Assembly: GCA_963844845.1 (NCBI GenBank) | Contig: CAWJPW010000003.1 | Span: forward strand, 248,001-312,000 | Reading direction: 5' to 3' | Length of the DNA stretch: 64,000 nt | DNA from: CAWJPW01 sp963844845 | GTDB lineage: Bacteria; Acidobacteriota; Thermoanaerobaculia; Thermoanaerobaculales; Sulfomarinibacteraceae | Shown: positions 55,884 to 64,000 of the stretch, one piece after another | How the letters are laid out: each line of letters begins with the position of its first letter | How positions within the stretch are numbered: position 1 is the first letter of the stretch | Program-made: the position numbers and the translations under genes | The notes under the pieces: model-generated | The model's database searches: none | Told to the model about the DNA's origin: nothing | Seen by the model: only the letters and a program-made list of their open reading frames with translations

Positions 55884-58409
55884 TCAGAGGCGCAGAGACT
55901 TGAGGCGGAGGCTGTTACCGACCACCGTCACCGACGAGAAGGCCATTGCCAGGGCGGCGAGCACCGGGTGGAGGGCGCGCAGCGGCATCGGCAGCCAGGT
56001 GAGGCCGTACAGCACGCCCGCCGCCAACGGGATCAGGGCGACGTTGTAGAAGAACGCCCAGAACAGGTTCTGGCGGATCGTCCGCATGGTCGCCCGCGAC
56101 AGCGCCAACGCCCGGGGGACGCCGTCGAGGTCGCCGCCCACCAGGGTCACCGCGGCGGTCTCCATGGCCACGTCGGTGCCGGTGCCCATGGCGATGCCGA
56201 CATCGGCCTGGGCCAGGGCCGGGGCGTCGTTGACGCCGTCGCCCACCATCGCCACCGGTCCGCGGCCCTCTTCCTGGAGGCGCCGCACCGCCTCGGCCTT
56301 GTCGCCGGGGCGGACCTCGGCGAGGACCTCGGCGATGCCGGCCTCGCGGGCGATGGCCGCGGCCGGGGCGCGGTGGTCGCCGGTGAGCATGACCAGATGG
56401 AGGCCGAGTGCCTGCAGGTGCTGGACCGCGGATCGGGAGCCCGGCTTGAGGGTGTCGGCGAGACCCACCAGGCCCAGGGCGCGGCCTCCCGCCGCCACCC
56501 ACACGGCCGTGCTTCCGCCTTCGTGTAGGGCCACCTCGGCTGTCCGCAGGGTCCCGGTGTCGACACCGTGCTCGGCGAGCAGCTCACGGCTCCCCACCAC
56601 CACCTCGGTGCCGCTCACCCGGGCGGTGACGCCGTGGCCGGGGGTGGCGGTGAAGCCGTCGGGCTCCGGCGGCTCGAGGCCGCGCTCGGTGGCCGCGGTC
56701 ACCACCGCCCGGCCCAGCGGGTGCTCGCTGCCGCGCTCGGCGGCGGCGGCGACCCGCAGCACCAGGTCGTCGCTCGTCCGGCCGCCGGCCAGGGACGAGC
56801 CGAGCGCAGCAGGATCGAGGTCCGCGGCGGGTATGACAGCAACCACCCGCGGCTTGCCGGTGGTGAGGGTGCCGGTCTTGTCGAGCACCACCGTGCGCAC
56901 CGCCTGAGCTCGCTCGAGAGCCTCGGAGCTCCTGAACAGGAGACCGTGCTCGGCGCCCCGGCCGGTGCCCACCATGATGGCGGTGGGGGTGGCGAGACCG
57001 AGGGCGCAGGGGCAGGCGATCACCAGCACCGCCACCATGCGGATCATCGCCGGGGTGAAGCCGGCGCCGACCACGAACCACCACACCAGCAGCGTGATCA
57101 GGGCGAGGCCGAGGACCGTCGGCACGAAGACTGCCGCGACGCGGTCGGCGAGGCGCTGGATGGGGGGCTTGGAGCCCTGCGCTTCGCGCACCAGGCGGAT
57201 CACCTGGGCCAGGGCGGTGGCTGCTCCCACCCGCGTGGCCTCGACGCGCAGCAGCCCCTGCCCATTGATGGTGCCGCCCAGCACGGGATCGCCCGCGTGC
57301 TTCTCCACCGGCAGGCTCTCACCGGTGAATGCCGACTCGTCCACCGCCGACTGCCCGGCGGCGACCACGCCGTCCACCGGGACACGCTCGCCGGGGCGCA
57401 CCGCCAGGAGGTCGCCGGTTTCCACCTCGTCCACCTCCACCTCCACCTCGTCACCGTCCCGCAGCAGATGTGCCTTCGGCGGCGTGAGGTCCATGAGGCG
57501 GCGGATGGCGGCACCGGCCGAGCCCTTGGCGCGCGCCTCCATCAGCTTGCCCACCTTGATGAGGGTGAGGATGAGGGCGGCTGTCTCGAAGTAGACGTGC
57601 TCGCCCAGGGAGTGGATCCCCAGCGTCAGGGCGACCATCACCGGCACCGAGTAGATGAAGGCGGTGAGCGAGCCCATGGACACGAGGACGTCCATGTTGG
57701 CGGTGCGGTTGCCGAGCGCCTTGACGGCGCCGATGTAGAAGTCCCAGCCGGTGACGACCTGCACCGGCAGAGCGAGGGCGAAGAGCAGCCAGAGGAAGCC
57801 CGGACCCCGCGCCCACGACCCCAGGAGCCCGAAGTCGTGGGCCATGCCGAGGATCAGGAGGGGAGTGGAGAAGACGACGCCCACGATGAGGGCGCGGGTC
57901 TGGCGGCGGATCTCGGCGGCCCGGGCCGCCGCCTCGGCGTCCTCCATGTCCTCGCTGTCGCCGCCGGCGACGCCGTAGCCGGCGTGCTCGATGGCAGCGA
58001 CCAGGTCGCGCCGGGTGACCGCGCCGGGAACGTACTCCACGCGGGCGCGCTCGGCGGCGAAGTTGACGGTGGCAGTCATCACGCCGGGGACCTTGCGAGT
58101 GAGGGTGCGCTCGACGGTGGCGGCGCAGTTGGCGCAGGTCATGCCGGTGATCGCCAGCTCAACGGTGGCCACCGGCACGTCGTAGCCGGCGCCGCGGATT
58201 CGTTCGACGAGGGCCGGCAGGGGCGTCTGCTTGGGGTCGTAGTCCACCCGTACCGATTCGGCGGCGAAGTTGACCGTGGCCTCGCCGACCCCATCGGTGC
58301 GCTTGAGGGTCCGCTCGATGGTGCGGGCGCAGTTGGCGCAGGTCATTCCCTGCACCGGCAGGGTGATGTGCGTACCCGTGACGGGTCGGAAGGTGGGCTC
58401 GGGGGCCAT
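55884..58409 (-). CDS. copA: Copper-translocating P-type ATPase
   Basis: An 841-residue Cu(I) exporter of the inner membrane. Two N-terminal heavy-metal domains each carry GMTCANC (residues about 19-25 and 87-93). The ion-pathway CPC is in [12 protein letters not shown], with [10 protein letters not shown], the phosphorylation motif DKTGTLT, SEHPLG and [11 protein letters not shown]. Start ATG 58409 shares one base with the copZ stop. The longer frame upstream lies in copZ. Operon copZ-copA. Confidence 0.95.
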   Translation of the reverse strand: MAPEPTFRPVTGTHITLPVQGMTCANCARTIERTLKRTDGVGEATVNFAAESVRVDYDPKQTPLPALVERIRGAGYDVPVATVELAITGMTCANCAATVERTLTRKVPGVMTATVNFAAERARVEYVPGAVTRRDLVAAIEHAGYGVAGGDSEDMEDAEAAARAAEIRRQTRALIVGVVFSTPLLILGMAHDFGLLGSWARGPGFLWLLFALALPVQVVTGWDFYIGAVKALGNRTANMDVLVSMGSLTAFIYSVPVMVALTLGIHSLGEHVYFETAALILTLIKVGKLMEARAKGSAGAAIRRLMDLTPPKAHLLRDGDEVEVEVDEVETGDLLAVRPGERVPVDGVVAAGQSAVDESAFTGESLPVEKHAGDPVLGGTINGQGLLRVEATRVGAATALAQVIRLVREAQGSKPPIQRLADRVAAVFVPTVLGLALITLLVWWFVVGAGFTPAMIRMVAVLVIACPCALGLATPTAIMVGTGRGAEHGLLFRSSEALERAQAVRTVVLDKTGTLTTGKPRVVAVIPAADLDPAALGSSLAGGRTSDDLVLRVAAAAERGSEHPLGRAVVTAATERGLEPPEPDGFTATPGHGVTARVSGTEVVVGSRELLAEHGVDTGTLRTAEVALHEGGSTAVWVAAGGRALGLVGLADTLKPGSRSAVQHLQALGLHLVMLTGDHRAPAAAIAREAGIAEVLAEVRPGDKAEAVRRLQEEGRGPVAMVGDGVNDAPALAQADVGIAMGTGTDVAMETAAVTLVGGDLDGVPRALALSRATMRTIRQNLFWAFFYNVALIPLAAGVLYGLTWLPMPLRALHPVLAALAMAFSSVTVVGNSLRLKSLRL

Positions 58410-58615
58410 CACTCCGACGGCGGATACTCGATCTCCACGAGGACGGCGGAGATGCCCTCCCAGGAGGCCGGGTCCTGCCACTCGACATGGACCTTCTTGG
58501 TGTCGGCGGCCGCCGACACCGCGGTGACGCCATCTACCTCGCCGAGCTCGCGCTCGATGGTAAGGACGCAGTGGTGGCAGCTGATGTTGGGCACGCTGAA
58601 GGTCTTGCTGGGCAT
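58409..58615 (-). CDS. Heavy-metal-associated (CopZ-like) metallochaperone
   Basis: A 68-residue single HMA domain, a likely Cu(I) chaperone feeding CopA. The metal loop reads [28 protein letters not shown] replaces the usual CxxC within GMTCxxC but keeps both Cys. Start ATG 58613-58615 follows GGAGGAG. It is the first gene of the copper operon. Confidence 0.88.
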   Translation of the reverse strand: MPSKTFSVPNISCHHCVLTIERELGEVDGVTAVSAAADTKKVHVEWQDPASWEGISAVLVEIEYPPSE

Positions 58616-58629
58616 TGTCTCCTCCACGA

Positions 58630-58680
58630 GCGAGTCAACGCTCTCGATTGCTATAACCGGTTGACTGTTCAATACACTTC
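58630..58680 (-). promoter_or_regulatory. copZA promoter region with TTGA-N4-TCAA palindrome
   Basis: On the minus strand, TTGAACAGTCAACCGGTTATAG: TTGA/TCAA half-sites and a self-complementary AACCGGTT next to TATAGC. A metalloregulator site is possible; the match to CueR, CsoR or ArsR-type operators is not good enough to name one. Confidence 0.35.
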
Positions 58681-58735
58681 TTCCGGGTCGGCACCCCGCC
58701 GACCCCGGCCGCGGTGGCGCGCGCACGCCTCGGGC

Positions 58736-59038
58736 TCAGCCCTGCAGCTTCGCGGTCACCGAGCGGACCTTGTCGTCCATGCCCTGGTCGCGGTCGGTGC
58801 GGGTGCCACAGCGCAGGTTGGTGGAGACCCGCGGCGCTCCCATCTCGTGGAGCACCTGGTGGCACTCGCGGAGGGCGGCGAAGACCTCGTCCCACTCGCC
58901 CTCCACGTTGGTGCCGTAGGCGTGCAGGTGGGTCTTCAGCCCGGCCCTGTCAAGGACCTTCTCGCAGGCCGCAATGTAGGGCGAGAGCGACAAGCCGACG
59001 CCCAGGGGAACGATGCTGATGTCGGCGATGACCTTCAC
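58736..59038 (-). CDS. MTH1187-family thiamine-binding protein
   Basis: A 100-residue ferredoxin-like-fold protein of the MTH1187/YkoF-like group (DUF77), which bind thiamine or thiamine-like ligands. It begins VIADISIVPLGVGLSLSPYIAACEKVLDRAGLKTHLHAYGTNVEGEWDEVFAAL and continues CHQVLHEMGAPRVSTNLRCGTRTD. GTG 59038 with GAGGGAGG upstream fits the family length; ATG 59056 is the alternative. It lies downstream of lemA on the same strand after a 41-base gap. Confidence 0.85.
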   Translation of the reverse strand: MKVIADISIVPLGVGLSLSPYIAACEKVLDRAGLKTHLHAYGTNVEGEWDEVFAALRECHQVLHEMGAPRVSTNLRCGTRTDRDQGMDDKVRSVTAKLQG

Positions 59039-59079
59039 GGCGCCTCCCTCTGCCATGGACAACGCGCGGGTGGTGCGGG

Positions 59080-59661
59080 TCAGTCCGTGAACTTCACCTC
59101 GGGGACCTTCTCGGCGCCCTCCTCGGCCTGGAAGTAGTCGCGCGGGTGGAAGCCGAAGAAGCCGGCCAGCACGTTGTTGGGGAAGCGCTTGATGGACGTG
59201 TTGTAGACGCGCACGGCGTCGTTGTAGCGCTTGCGTTCCACCGCGATGCGGTTCTCGGTGCCGGCGAGCTCGTCCTGGAGGCGGATGAAGTTCTCGTTGG
59301 CCTTGAGGTTGGGGTAGTTCTCGGCGATGGCGAGGAGGCGGCCGAGGGCCGAGCTGAGGCCGGCGTTGGCGGCGCCTGCCTCGGCGGGGGTGGTGGCGCC
59401 GGCGAGCTTGGAGCGGGCGGCGGCCACGTTCTCGAAGATCTCCTTCTCGTGGGCGGCGTAGCCCTTGACCGTCTCCACCAGGTTGGGAATGAGGTCGGCG
59501 CGGCGCTGCAGGACGTTCTCCACCTGGGCCCAGGCGCCGTCGATGGCTTCGTTCTGGCTCACCAGGCCGTTGTAGCGCCCCATTAGAAATCCGCCGACGA
59601 TGAGGGCCACCAGGACCAGGACCCCGGCGACCACCGCGCATCCGATGAGACCCTTGCTCAT
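59080..59661 (-). CDS. lemA: LemA family protein
   Basis: A 193-residue membrane-anchored protein. One N-terminal transmembrane helix (residues 5-27), then the LemA helical bundle: RYNGLVSQNEAIDGAWAQVENVLQRRADLIPNLVETVKGYAAHEKEIFENV, LAIAENYPNLKANENFIRLQDELAGTENRIAVERKRYNDAVRVYNTSI and a C-terminal FPNNVLAGFFGFHPRDYF. Function is not known in detail. LemA is usually beside TPM-domain genes; here the TPM gene is about 1.95 kb upstream, with repeat block 5 in between. Confidence 0.93.
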   Translation of the reverse strand: MSKGLIGCAVVAGVLVLVALIVGGFLMGRYNGLVSQNEAIDGAWAQVENVLQRRADLIPNLVETVKGYAAHEKEIFENVAAARSKLAGATTPAEAGAANAGLSSALGRLLAIAENYPNLKANENFIRLQDELAGTENRIAVERKRYNDAVRVYNTSIKRFPNNVLAGFFGFHPRDYFQAEEGAEKVPEVKFTD

Positions 59662-59726
59662 GGGCTCCTCCTTGTCGCGGCTATGGTACCTCGTTCAGCG
59701 GATGCTTTCTCCGGGACGGTCGAGAG

Positions 59727-59854
59727 GCCGCCGGGGCACGCCGGCCGCTTCGCGGCCTCCGGCCACGCCCCGGCCGCCGAGCGGATGCAAGCATCCGCCG
59801 GCGACCAGTGCGCGTCCGGCCGCGCCTGTCGGCGCGGCGGCGTGCCCCGGCGGC
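59727..59854 (+). repeat. C-element copy 1 (C1), cloverleaf-shaped
   Basis: A perfect 16-bp terminal inverted repeat GCCGCCGGGGCACGCC (59727-59742) / GGCGTGCCCCGGCGGC (59839-59854) closes three hairpins: GGCCGC-TTC-GCGGCC (59743-59757) abutting the left arm, GCGGATGC-AA-GCATCCGC (59781-59798) and GCCGCGCC-TGTC-GGCGCGGC (59819-59838) abutting the right arm. Confidence 0.85.
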
Positions 59855-59867
59855 CCGGTACGCTTGG

Positions 59868-60345
59868 GAGCACGCTCCGGGAGGGTAGGGAGATCCCGCT
59901 CTCTCTGAAATGTGGGGGTCGCGCCGGCGCCGGCCCTCTGGCCGCGCTTCGCTCGGTCGGCTTCGTCGGCATGGCCACGAGGCCAATGCCTCCTCGCCTC
60001 GGTCGCGAATCGCACCCAGAGAACCGACGGCGGCGCGACTCCCGCCGTTGCAGCAGGCCATGGAAGCGTCTACCGCCTTGCGGCGGCCGGAACGCAGCGA
60101 AGCTGCGTCCCGCCGGGGGACGGCTCGAGCGCCTTCTGCTGCGGCCCGCGAAGCGGCGCCCCCCGCGGCGGCTGCGCCGCCACGGGGAGCACCACCTCGC
60201 GGCCCTCGCGACGAAGGCGACGCCGTCCCCCTCGTCGACACCGTGTCCCACCCGCCCACCCGGTGCCGTCGCCTGCGGCGACGGAGAACGGCGCTCCAGC
60301 CAGGACCCGTCATCCTGGGCAAGCGCAGGCCCGGAGGGCCGGGGT
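59868..60345 (+). repeat. A-element copy 2 (A2)
   Basis: Similar throughout to A1 (6001-6480), starting GCACGCTCCGGGAGGGTAGGG. At the position of the A1 TGAA-loop hairpin it has a different one, ACGCAGC-GAA-GCTGCGT (about 60090-60110). It ends in GTCATCCTGGGCAAGCGCAGG. It lies between C1 and C2. Confidence 0.75.
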
Positions 60346-60352
60346 CCCTCCG

Positions 60353-60447
60353 GGGCACGCCGGCCGCTTCGCGGCCACCCGGCCACGCCCCGGCCGCCGG
60401 CCGGATGCACGCATCCGCCGGCGACCAGTGCGCGTCCGGCCGCGCCT
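60353..60447 (+). repeat. C-element copy 2 (C2)
   Basis: Outer arms GGGCACGCC (60353-60361) / GGCGTGCCC (60439-60447) enclose the same three hairpins as C1 in the same places: GGCCGC-TTC-GCGGCC (60362-60376), CGGATGC-AC-GCATCCG (60402-60417) and GCCGCGCC-TATC-GGCGCGGC (60419-60438). The outer stem is shorter than in C1. Confidence 0.8.
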
Positions 60448-60473
60448 ATCGGCGCGGCGGCGTGCCCTCAGGG

Positions 60474-60745
60474 GCTCACCACCGCCCCGGAGTACAGATC
60501 CTCCGCCGGACGTGCCGACCCGGACACTTTTCCCGAACAGCCTCGTCGTTTGCAGCGCGATCGCGGAAACAGTGTCCGGGGGGGCTCTCACGGCCCTTGG
60601 CGCCCGGAGCAGTGGCCCCGAACAACCAGGCAGGCGACTCGGCGCAGGGCGCGAAGGGGGCCGCGTAGCCGTCAGGCAGCCTCCGTCGTCGCCCCCTTCG
60701 CGAACGCGCCGACGGGCGGCGGCAGGGCCGCCGTCCGGGAGCCGG
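60474..60745 (+). repeat. B-element copy 5 (B5)
   Basis: Module I arms 60514-60533 and 60565-60585, core CGGACACT / AGTGTCCG. Module II 60586-60645. Module III: CGCGAAGGGGGC 60650-60661 / GCCCCCTTCGCG 60691-60702, a stem unlike that of B1 in sequence. Module IV: GACGGGCGGC 60711-60720 / GCCGCCGTC 60727-60735 with one bulge, then GGGAGCCGG. It lies antisense to the flanking minus-strand genes. Confidence 0.8.
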
Positions 60746-60831
60746 TGCCCGCAGCATGCGCAACCAGCACCCTCCGCAGCATCCCCCGTCAACCCGCAAT
60801 CGGCGGGGATGAGCAGGAGGTCCTCAGCCCC

Positions 60832-61581
60832 TCATCGCTTCGTCACCTCGTCTTCCGCCACATCGAAGCGATCCACCGCGTCCACCGCCTTCCCCAGCTC
60901 CTCGTAGTAGCGCGCGAACACGGTCTTGAGGTCCTCCTCGACACCCTCGTCGCGCTTGAGCCGGCGCACAGCGGCGAAGGCGCCGGCGTCGAGGCCGGCG
61001 CGGGCGCAGTAGGCCGCCACCACCGCCTCGTCGTCGGCAGGCACGGTGTCGCCGACGAGGCGCAGGCAGCCGCGGAAGAGGGCGACGAAGGTGGAGTACG
61101 ACTCGGTGAGCAGCCGCTTGAGTGCCTTGGTACGGGCGTGGGTCTCGACATAGCCCTCGACCAGGCGCATGAGCTTCTCGCGCAGCTCGCGCTCGCACTG
61201 CAGGCGCAGGTTGGCACGCTCTGCCGTGACTGCAGTGAAGGGGTCGTCACCCCACACCACGATCCGGAAGTCGGCGAGGTCGAGGAGCTCGATGGGGAAG
61301 ACGTCGGCGGCGTCGGCGATGGCCTCGGCGGTGAAGAGCCGCGGCCGCGGTTGTCCCTGGCGCTGCCAGCGCTCCAGCCCCGGCGCCAGCCGCTCGAGGG
61401 TGGCCGGGGCGAGGTCTGCGAGCACCAGGATCAGGTTGAGGTCGCTTGAACCGGGGTGGTGCTGGCCACGTGCAGCCGAGCCGTAGAGCACCACCGCCTC
61501 GAGGTGCTCGCCGAGGTCCTGGCGGAGGGTGTCCACGAGGCGCTGCAGCGCCGGGTCGTTGATCATCAGCTCTCTGTCCAT
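60832..61581 (-). CDS. Nucleotidyltransferase-fold protein with altered active site
   Basis: A 249-residue protein. Residues 1-110 are a pol-beta-type nucleotidyltransferase domain: GSAARGQHHPGSSDLNLILVLADL. The usual DxD acid pair here reads D-L-N, so the second carboxylate is Asn. Residues about 115-249 are helical, with a likely HEPN-like or unknown C-domain (LREKLMRLVEGYVETHARTKALKRLLTESYSTFVALFRGCLRL). Start ATG 61581. Such proteins can be toxin partners or inactive scaffolds; none is shown here. It is downstream of the TPM gene by 34 bases. Confidence 0.7.
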   Translation of the reverse strand: MDRELMINDPALQRLVDTLRQDLGEHLEAVVLYGSAARGQHHPGSSDLNLILVLADLAPATLERLAPGLERWQRQGQPRPRLFTAEAIADAADVFPIELLDLADFRIVVWGDDPFTAVTAERANLRLQCERELREKLMRLVEGYVETHARTKALKRLLTESYSTFVALFRGCLRLVGDTVPADDEAVVAAYCARAGLDAGAFAAVRRLKRDEGVEEDLKTVFARYYEELGKAVDAVDRFDVAEDEVTKR

Positions 61582-61615
61582 CCCGCCTCCTCGCGAGTCC
61601 TGTGAGTCATCCGGA

Positions 61616-62410
61616 CTAGAATCCTCGTCCCGCACCGCCGCCGCCGAACCCACCGCCGCCGAACCCGCCGAATCCCCCACCCCCACCGAACCCGCCGCCG
61701 CCGAATCCCCCACCCCCGCCGCGCCCGGCGCCGGAGAGGAGCAGCAGGAAGAACAGGCTGGGGTGGCGGACGAAGAAGATCAGCAGGACGATGGCGACGA
61801 TGACGCCGACCAGCTTCTCGAGCGGCGTCGCCGCCCGGGCCTGGGCTCGCGCCGGGCCGGGCGCCGCGCCGGCGCCGCTGATGGTGACGTGGTACTCCTC
61901 GGCGGAGGCCGCCGCCAGGGCCAGGTCGCCGCGCAGCAGGCCGGTGGAGAAATCGTCCTGGCGCAGTGACGGCACGACGTACTGGTCGAGGATTCCGCCC
62001 ACCCGGCCGTCGGGGAGGTAACCCTCGACGCCGTAGCCGGTGGCGATGAAGACTTTGCGTTCACCGGTGGAGAAGGCGACGACGATGCCGCGGTCCTCGC
62101 CCTTGCGGCCGAGACCCCAGCTGCTCCCCACCCGCACCGCGAAGTCGGCGATGGCCTCGCCCTCCAGGCTCTTCACCGTGACCACCGCGATGGCGACACC
62201 GGTCTTCTGGAAAAGCTCGCGATTGACCCGCTCCATGGTCGCGGCGTCGTCCGGCTTGATCACGCCGGCGTAGTCGTAGACGCTGCTCTGACCCGGCGGG
62301 GGCAGCTTGATCTGGGCCGCCGCCGGCATGGCCGCAAGCATCGCCAACAGCAGCGAGGCGAGCACCAGGATTCGCCGAGTGGATGCGCGGGGCGGGGGAT
62401 TCGCGATCAT
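61616..62410 (-). CDS. TPM-domain (YgcG-like) membrane protein
   Basis: A 264-residue protein. Signal peptide residues 1-33, then a TPM/psychrophilic-phosphatase domain (VYDYAGVIKPDDAATMERVNRELFQKTGVAIAVVTVKSLEGEAIADFAVRV, RGIVVAFSTGERKVFIATGYGVEGYLPDGRVGGILDQYV), a transmembrane segment (VGVIVAIVLLIFFVRHPSLFFLLLL) and a Gly/Phe-rich tail of GGGGFGG repeats. Usually linked to LemA; lemA is nearby but separated by a nucleotidyltransferase gene and repeat block 5. Confidence 0.9.
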   Translation of the reverse strand: MIANPPPRASTRRILVLASLLLAMLAAMPAAAQIKLPPPGQSSVYDYAGVIKPDDAATMERVNRELFQKTGVAIAVVTVKSLEGEAIADFAVRVGSSWGLGRKGEDRGIVVAFSTGERKVFIATGYGVEGYLPDGRVGGILDQYVVPSLRQDDFSTGLLRGDLALAAASAEEYHVTISGAGAAPGPARAQARAATPLEKLVGVIVAIVLLIFFVRHPSLFFLLLLSGAGRGGGGGFGGGGFGGGGGFGGFGGGGFGGGGAGRGF

Positions 62411-62578
62411 GGTTCGCTATTGTAGCGAGTCCTCGCGTCGGCTGGGCGGGGCCGCCATGAACCACGGGAGCACAGGAGGAGGCTCATCTCGGTTGGGAGG
62501 GGGCTCTGCGTCGTGGCGCCCGTGTGCCTCTGCGTTGCCTTCCTGTCGCGGCGCTTCGGTTCGACGGACCTCGCCCCG

Positions 62579-63127
62579 CTACGCTGTGTCGCCCGGGGTG
62601 CGCTCGAAGAGGATCATGCATCCGCTCCAGTCGAGACCCACTACCGTGGCAGTGGGTACCAGGCGGTCCTCGCCCAGCTCCCATAGCAGCAGCCGGATGA
62701 CGATGCCGTGGGTGAAGAGCAGGTGTCGGCCGGGCCGCAGCTCCTGCACGAAGCCGAGCACGCGCTCGCGCAGCTGGGTATAGCTCTCGCCGCCGGGGCT
62801 GGCAAAGTGGACGAACTCCAGCAGCGCCGAGCGGTGGGCCTCGTCGAGGGTGTGCCAGTCACGCCCCTCCAGCTCACCGAAGTGGAGCTCGCGCAGGCGG
62901 CGATCGACCAGCGGCTCGCCCCAGGCCAGGGCTGCGGTTTCGGTGGCGCGCACGAGGTCGGAGGCCCACACCGAAGCGAAGGTCTCGGCGGTGAGCAACG
63001 GACGCAGGGCCCGCGCCTGGGCGCGGCCGGCATCGGTGAGGGGTACGTCCCGCCAGCCGGCAAGCGAGCCGTCGCGGCTGGCGAGGCTCTCGCCGTGACG
63101 GACCAGCCACAGCTCGACGGAGCTCAC
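62579..63127 (-). CDS. Histidine phosphatase family protein
   Basis: A 182-residue phosphoglycerate-mutase-fold enzyme. Phosphohistidine motif LVRHGESLASRDGSLAG at residues 7-23, then WASDLVRATETAALAW, LRELHFGELEGRDWHTL and HGIVIRLLLWELGED (second catalytic His). This is like alpha-ribazole phosphatase CobC or small phosphatases; substrate not determined. Start GTG 63127 overlaps the stop of the cytochrome gene (GTGA). Confidence 0.88.
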   Translation of the reverse strand: MSSVELWLVRHGESLASRDGSLAGWRDVPLTDAGRAQARALRPLLTAETFASVWASDLVRATETAALAWGEPLVDRRLRELHFGELEGRDWHTLDEAHRSALLEFVHFASPGGESYTQLRERVLGFVQELRPGRHLLFTHGIVIRLLLWELGEDRLVPTATVVGLDWSGCMILFERTPGDTA

Positions 63128-63525
63128 TTCCCCGCCGTGGGCTCCGTGAGCAGGTACGCGACCAGGGAGTGCAGGGTCTCCTCGTCGGCTGCGGGGTCGC
63201 CGGGCATGTCGGCGGGGTAGCGCTCGTCCATCGTCGTGAGGCGCGGCGTGGCGGCGATCACCGGCGCGGGGTCGCGGAGGAACTCGGCCAGCGAGTCCGC
63301 CGTCCAGTGCTCGCCGAGACCGCGCAGCGGCGGTGCCAGGCTGGTGCCCTGGCGGACGTCGCCGTGGCAGTTGAGACAGCTCTGCTGGAGGTACTCCTGG
63401 CGTCCGGCAGCAACCTCGGGGGACGGCGTGGCAGTGGGGGCCGGAGTCGGCGGTTGCGGTGCCGGGCCGCCGCACGCCGTGAGCAGGATCAGGGCCGCAA
63501 GGCCGGCGGTTGTGCGAAAAGCCAT
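63124..63525 (-). CDS. Cytochrome c (lipid-anchored, single heme)
   Basis: A 133-residue c-type cytochrome. A lipoprotein signal with lipobox LLTAC (C18) is followed by a Pro/Thr-rich linker, then the heme site CLNCH (C50, C53, H54). The axial Met is likely in RYPADMPG. The C-terminus (EETLHSLVAYLLTEPT) is the usual last helix. Start ATG 63525. It shares a 4-base overlap with the phosphatase and is divergent from dus. Confidence 0.9.
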   Translation of the reverse strand: MAFRTTAGLAALILLTACGGPAPQPPTPAPTATPSPEVAAGRQEYLQQSCLNCHGDVRQGTSLAPPLRGLGEHWTADSLAEFLRDPAPVIAATPRLTTMDERYPADMPGDPAADEETLHSLVAYLLTEPTAGK

Positions 63526-63552
63526 TCCTGGTCCCCTCCTCGGTGGGCACGA

Positions 63553-63558
63553 TATCAT
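63553..63558 (+). promoter_or_regulatory. -10 hexamer of a probable leaderless dus transcript
   Basis: TATCAT ends 6 bases before GTG 63565; no SD. Confidence 0.45.
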
Positions 63559-63564
63559 GCGCAG

Positions 63565-64000
63565 GTGACGACGGACGCCGTGACCGGGAAGGCTCGCGCC
63601 ACCGCTTCTTCGCCGCTTGCGGTGGGACCGCTCCAGGTGTGGCCGCCCGTGGTGCTGGCGCCCATGGCGGGGGTGACCAACTATCCCTTCCGGGCGCTGT
63701 GCCGGCGCTTCGGAGCCGCGCTCTTCGTCTCCGAGATGATCACCGCCCGGCCGCTCGTCGAGGGACGCGAGAAGACCCTCAAGCTGGCCGACTTCGGACC
63801 CGACGAGTCGCCCCGCAGCCTGCAGCTCTACGGCACCGACCCGCACTGGGTTGGCGAGGCGGTGAAGGTGCTCGTGGGCGAAGGCCGGGTGGACCACGTG
63901 GACCTCAACTTCGGCTGCCCGGTGCGCAAGGTGACCAGCCATGGCGGCGGCGCCGCGATCCCGGCGCGGCCGCGGCTGCTCGCCGCCATTCTGCGCGCCG
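63565..64000 (+). CDS. dus: tRNA-dihydrouridine synthase (3' end outside window)
   Basis: Reduces uridines in tRNA D-loops using FMN. Visible residues include the FMN-binding LAPMAGVTNYPFRALCRRFGAALFVSEMI, SLQLYGTDPHWVGEAV and the catalytic Cys in VDLNFGCPVRKVTSHGGGAA. Family members commonly read NMGCP; NFGCP is a variant. Start GTG 63565 gives a 30-residue N-extension with a leaderless signature. The gene runs off the window end. Confidence 0.93.
   Translation, partial: MTTDAVTGKARATASSPLAVGPLQVWPPVVLAPMAGVTNYPFRALCRRFGAALFVSEMITARPLVEGREKTLKLADFGPDESPRSLQLYGTDPHWVGEAVKVLVGEGRVDHVDLNFGCPVRKVTSHGGGAAIPARPRLLAAILRA

Noticed and set aside
55869..55897. Terminator at the end of copA
   Set aside because: The 9-bp hairpin overlaps the stop codon and no T-run follows on either strand.

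Overview
The window is a GC-rich (roughly 70%) bacterial chromosome segment, densely coding, with many 1-4 base start/stop overlaps and frequent GTG/TTG starts. It carries glyQS, etfBA, pyruvate phosphate dikinase, HrcA/CIRCE-type groESL, an omega subunit next to gmk and coaBC, an HTH-EIIA regulator, DUF5916 and M29-type proteins and lipid-anchored efflux parts. The organism is Gram-negative-like (TolC, HflKC, RND pump). I infer Acidobacteriota (Thermoanaerobaculia/Holophagae-like), with moderate confidence and no marker that proves it. No CRISPR, phage or IS transposase is visible.

Layout. 1-4.0 kb: HTH-EIIA regulator (partial), acpP-fabF, ClC transporter. 4.05-5.98 kb: etfBA behind a promoter with two TetR-type palindromes, closed by a terminator. 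6.0-7.0 kb: repeat block 1. 7.0-16.7 kb: glyQ-glyS, a ppdK gene broken by nine single-base indels and a stop, then TrkA-N, gmk, rpoZ with a long acidic tail, coaBC and a family-4 uracil-DNA glycosylase. 16.9-18.8 kb: hflKC. 18.9-26.7 kb: secreted proteins, tRNA-Leu(UAA), diguanylate cyclase, Gfo/Idh oxidoreductase, M29-like peptidase, nicotinate phosphoribosyltransferase and a protein with a histone-H1-like tail. 26.7-27.5 kb: repeat block 2. 27.5-34.4 kb: QueD/PTPS, HDAC-like enzyme, a DprE2/DprE1-like pair, DacB, HD protein. 34.5-39.0 kb: Ser/Thr kinase with TPRs, groESL. 39.1-44.7 kb: ggt, zinc-ribbon, hemerythrin and MBL proteins, repeat block 3, adenine deaminase. 44.9-53.0 kb: DUF5916 protein and a tolC-MFP-RND operon. 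53.4-55.5 kb: B12-radical SAM protein, repeat block 4, four-helix-bundle gene. 55.9-62.4 kb: copA-copZ, thiamine-binding protein, LemA, repeat block 5, nucleotidyltransferase, TPM protein. 62.6-64 kb: histidine phosphatase, cytochrome c, dus (partial).

The most unusual content is the intergenic repeats. Five intact copies plus one interrupted copy of a B-element lie between genes, all on the + strand, with hairpins whose arms change sequence but stay paired. Two A-elements and two C-elements accompany them. C1 folds as a cloverleaf: a 16-bp terminal inverted repeat closing several hairpins. The modules are shuffled into different orders at each locus. I know of no described family that matches; they could be structured RNAs, MITE-like DNA elements, or both. 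Block 4 abuts a four-helix-bundle gene whose ribosome binding site lies in one arm of a perfect 22-bp inverted repeat.

At least eight first genes of transcription units have a TANNNT -10 hexamer ending 6-8 bases before the start codon and no Shine-Dalgarno sequence, which points to leaderless mRNAs. Other genes have clear GGAGG sites.
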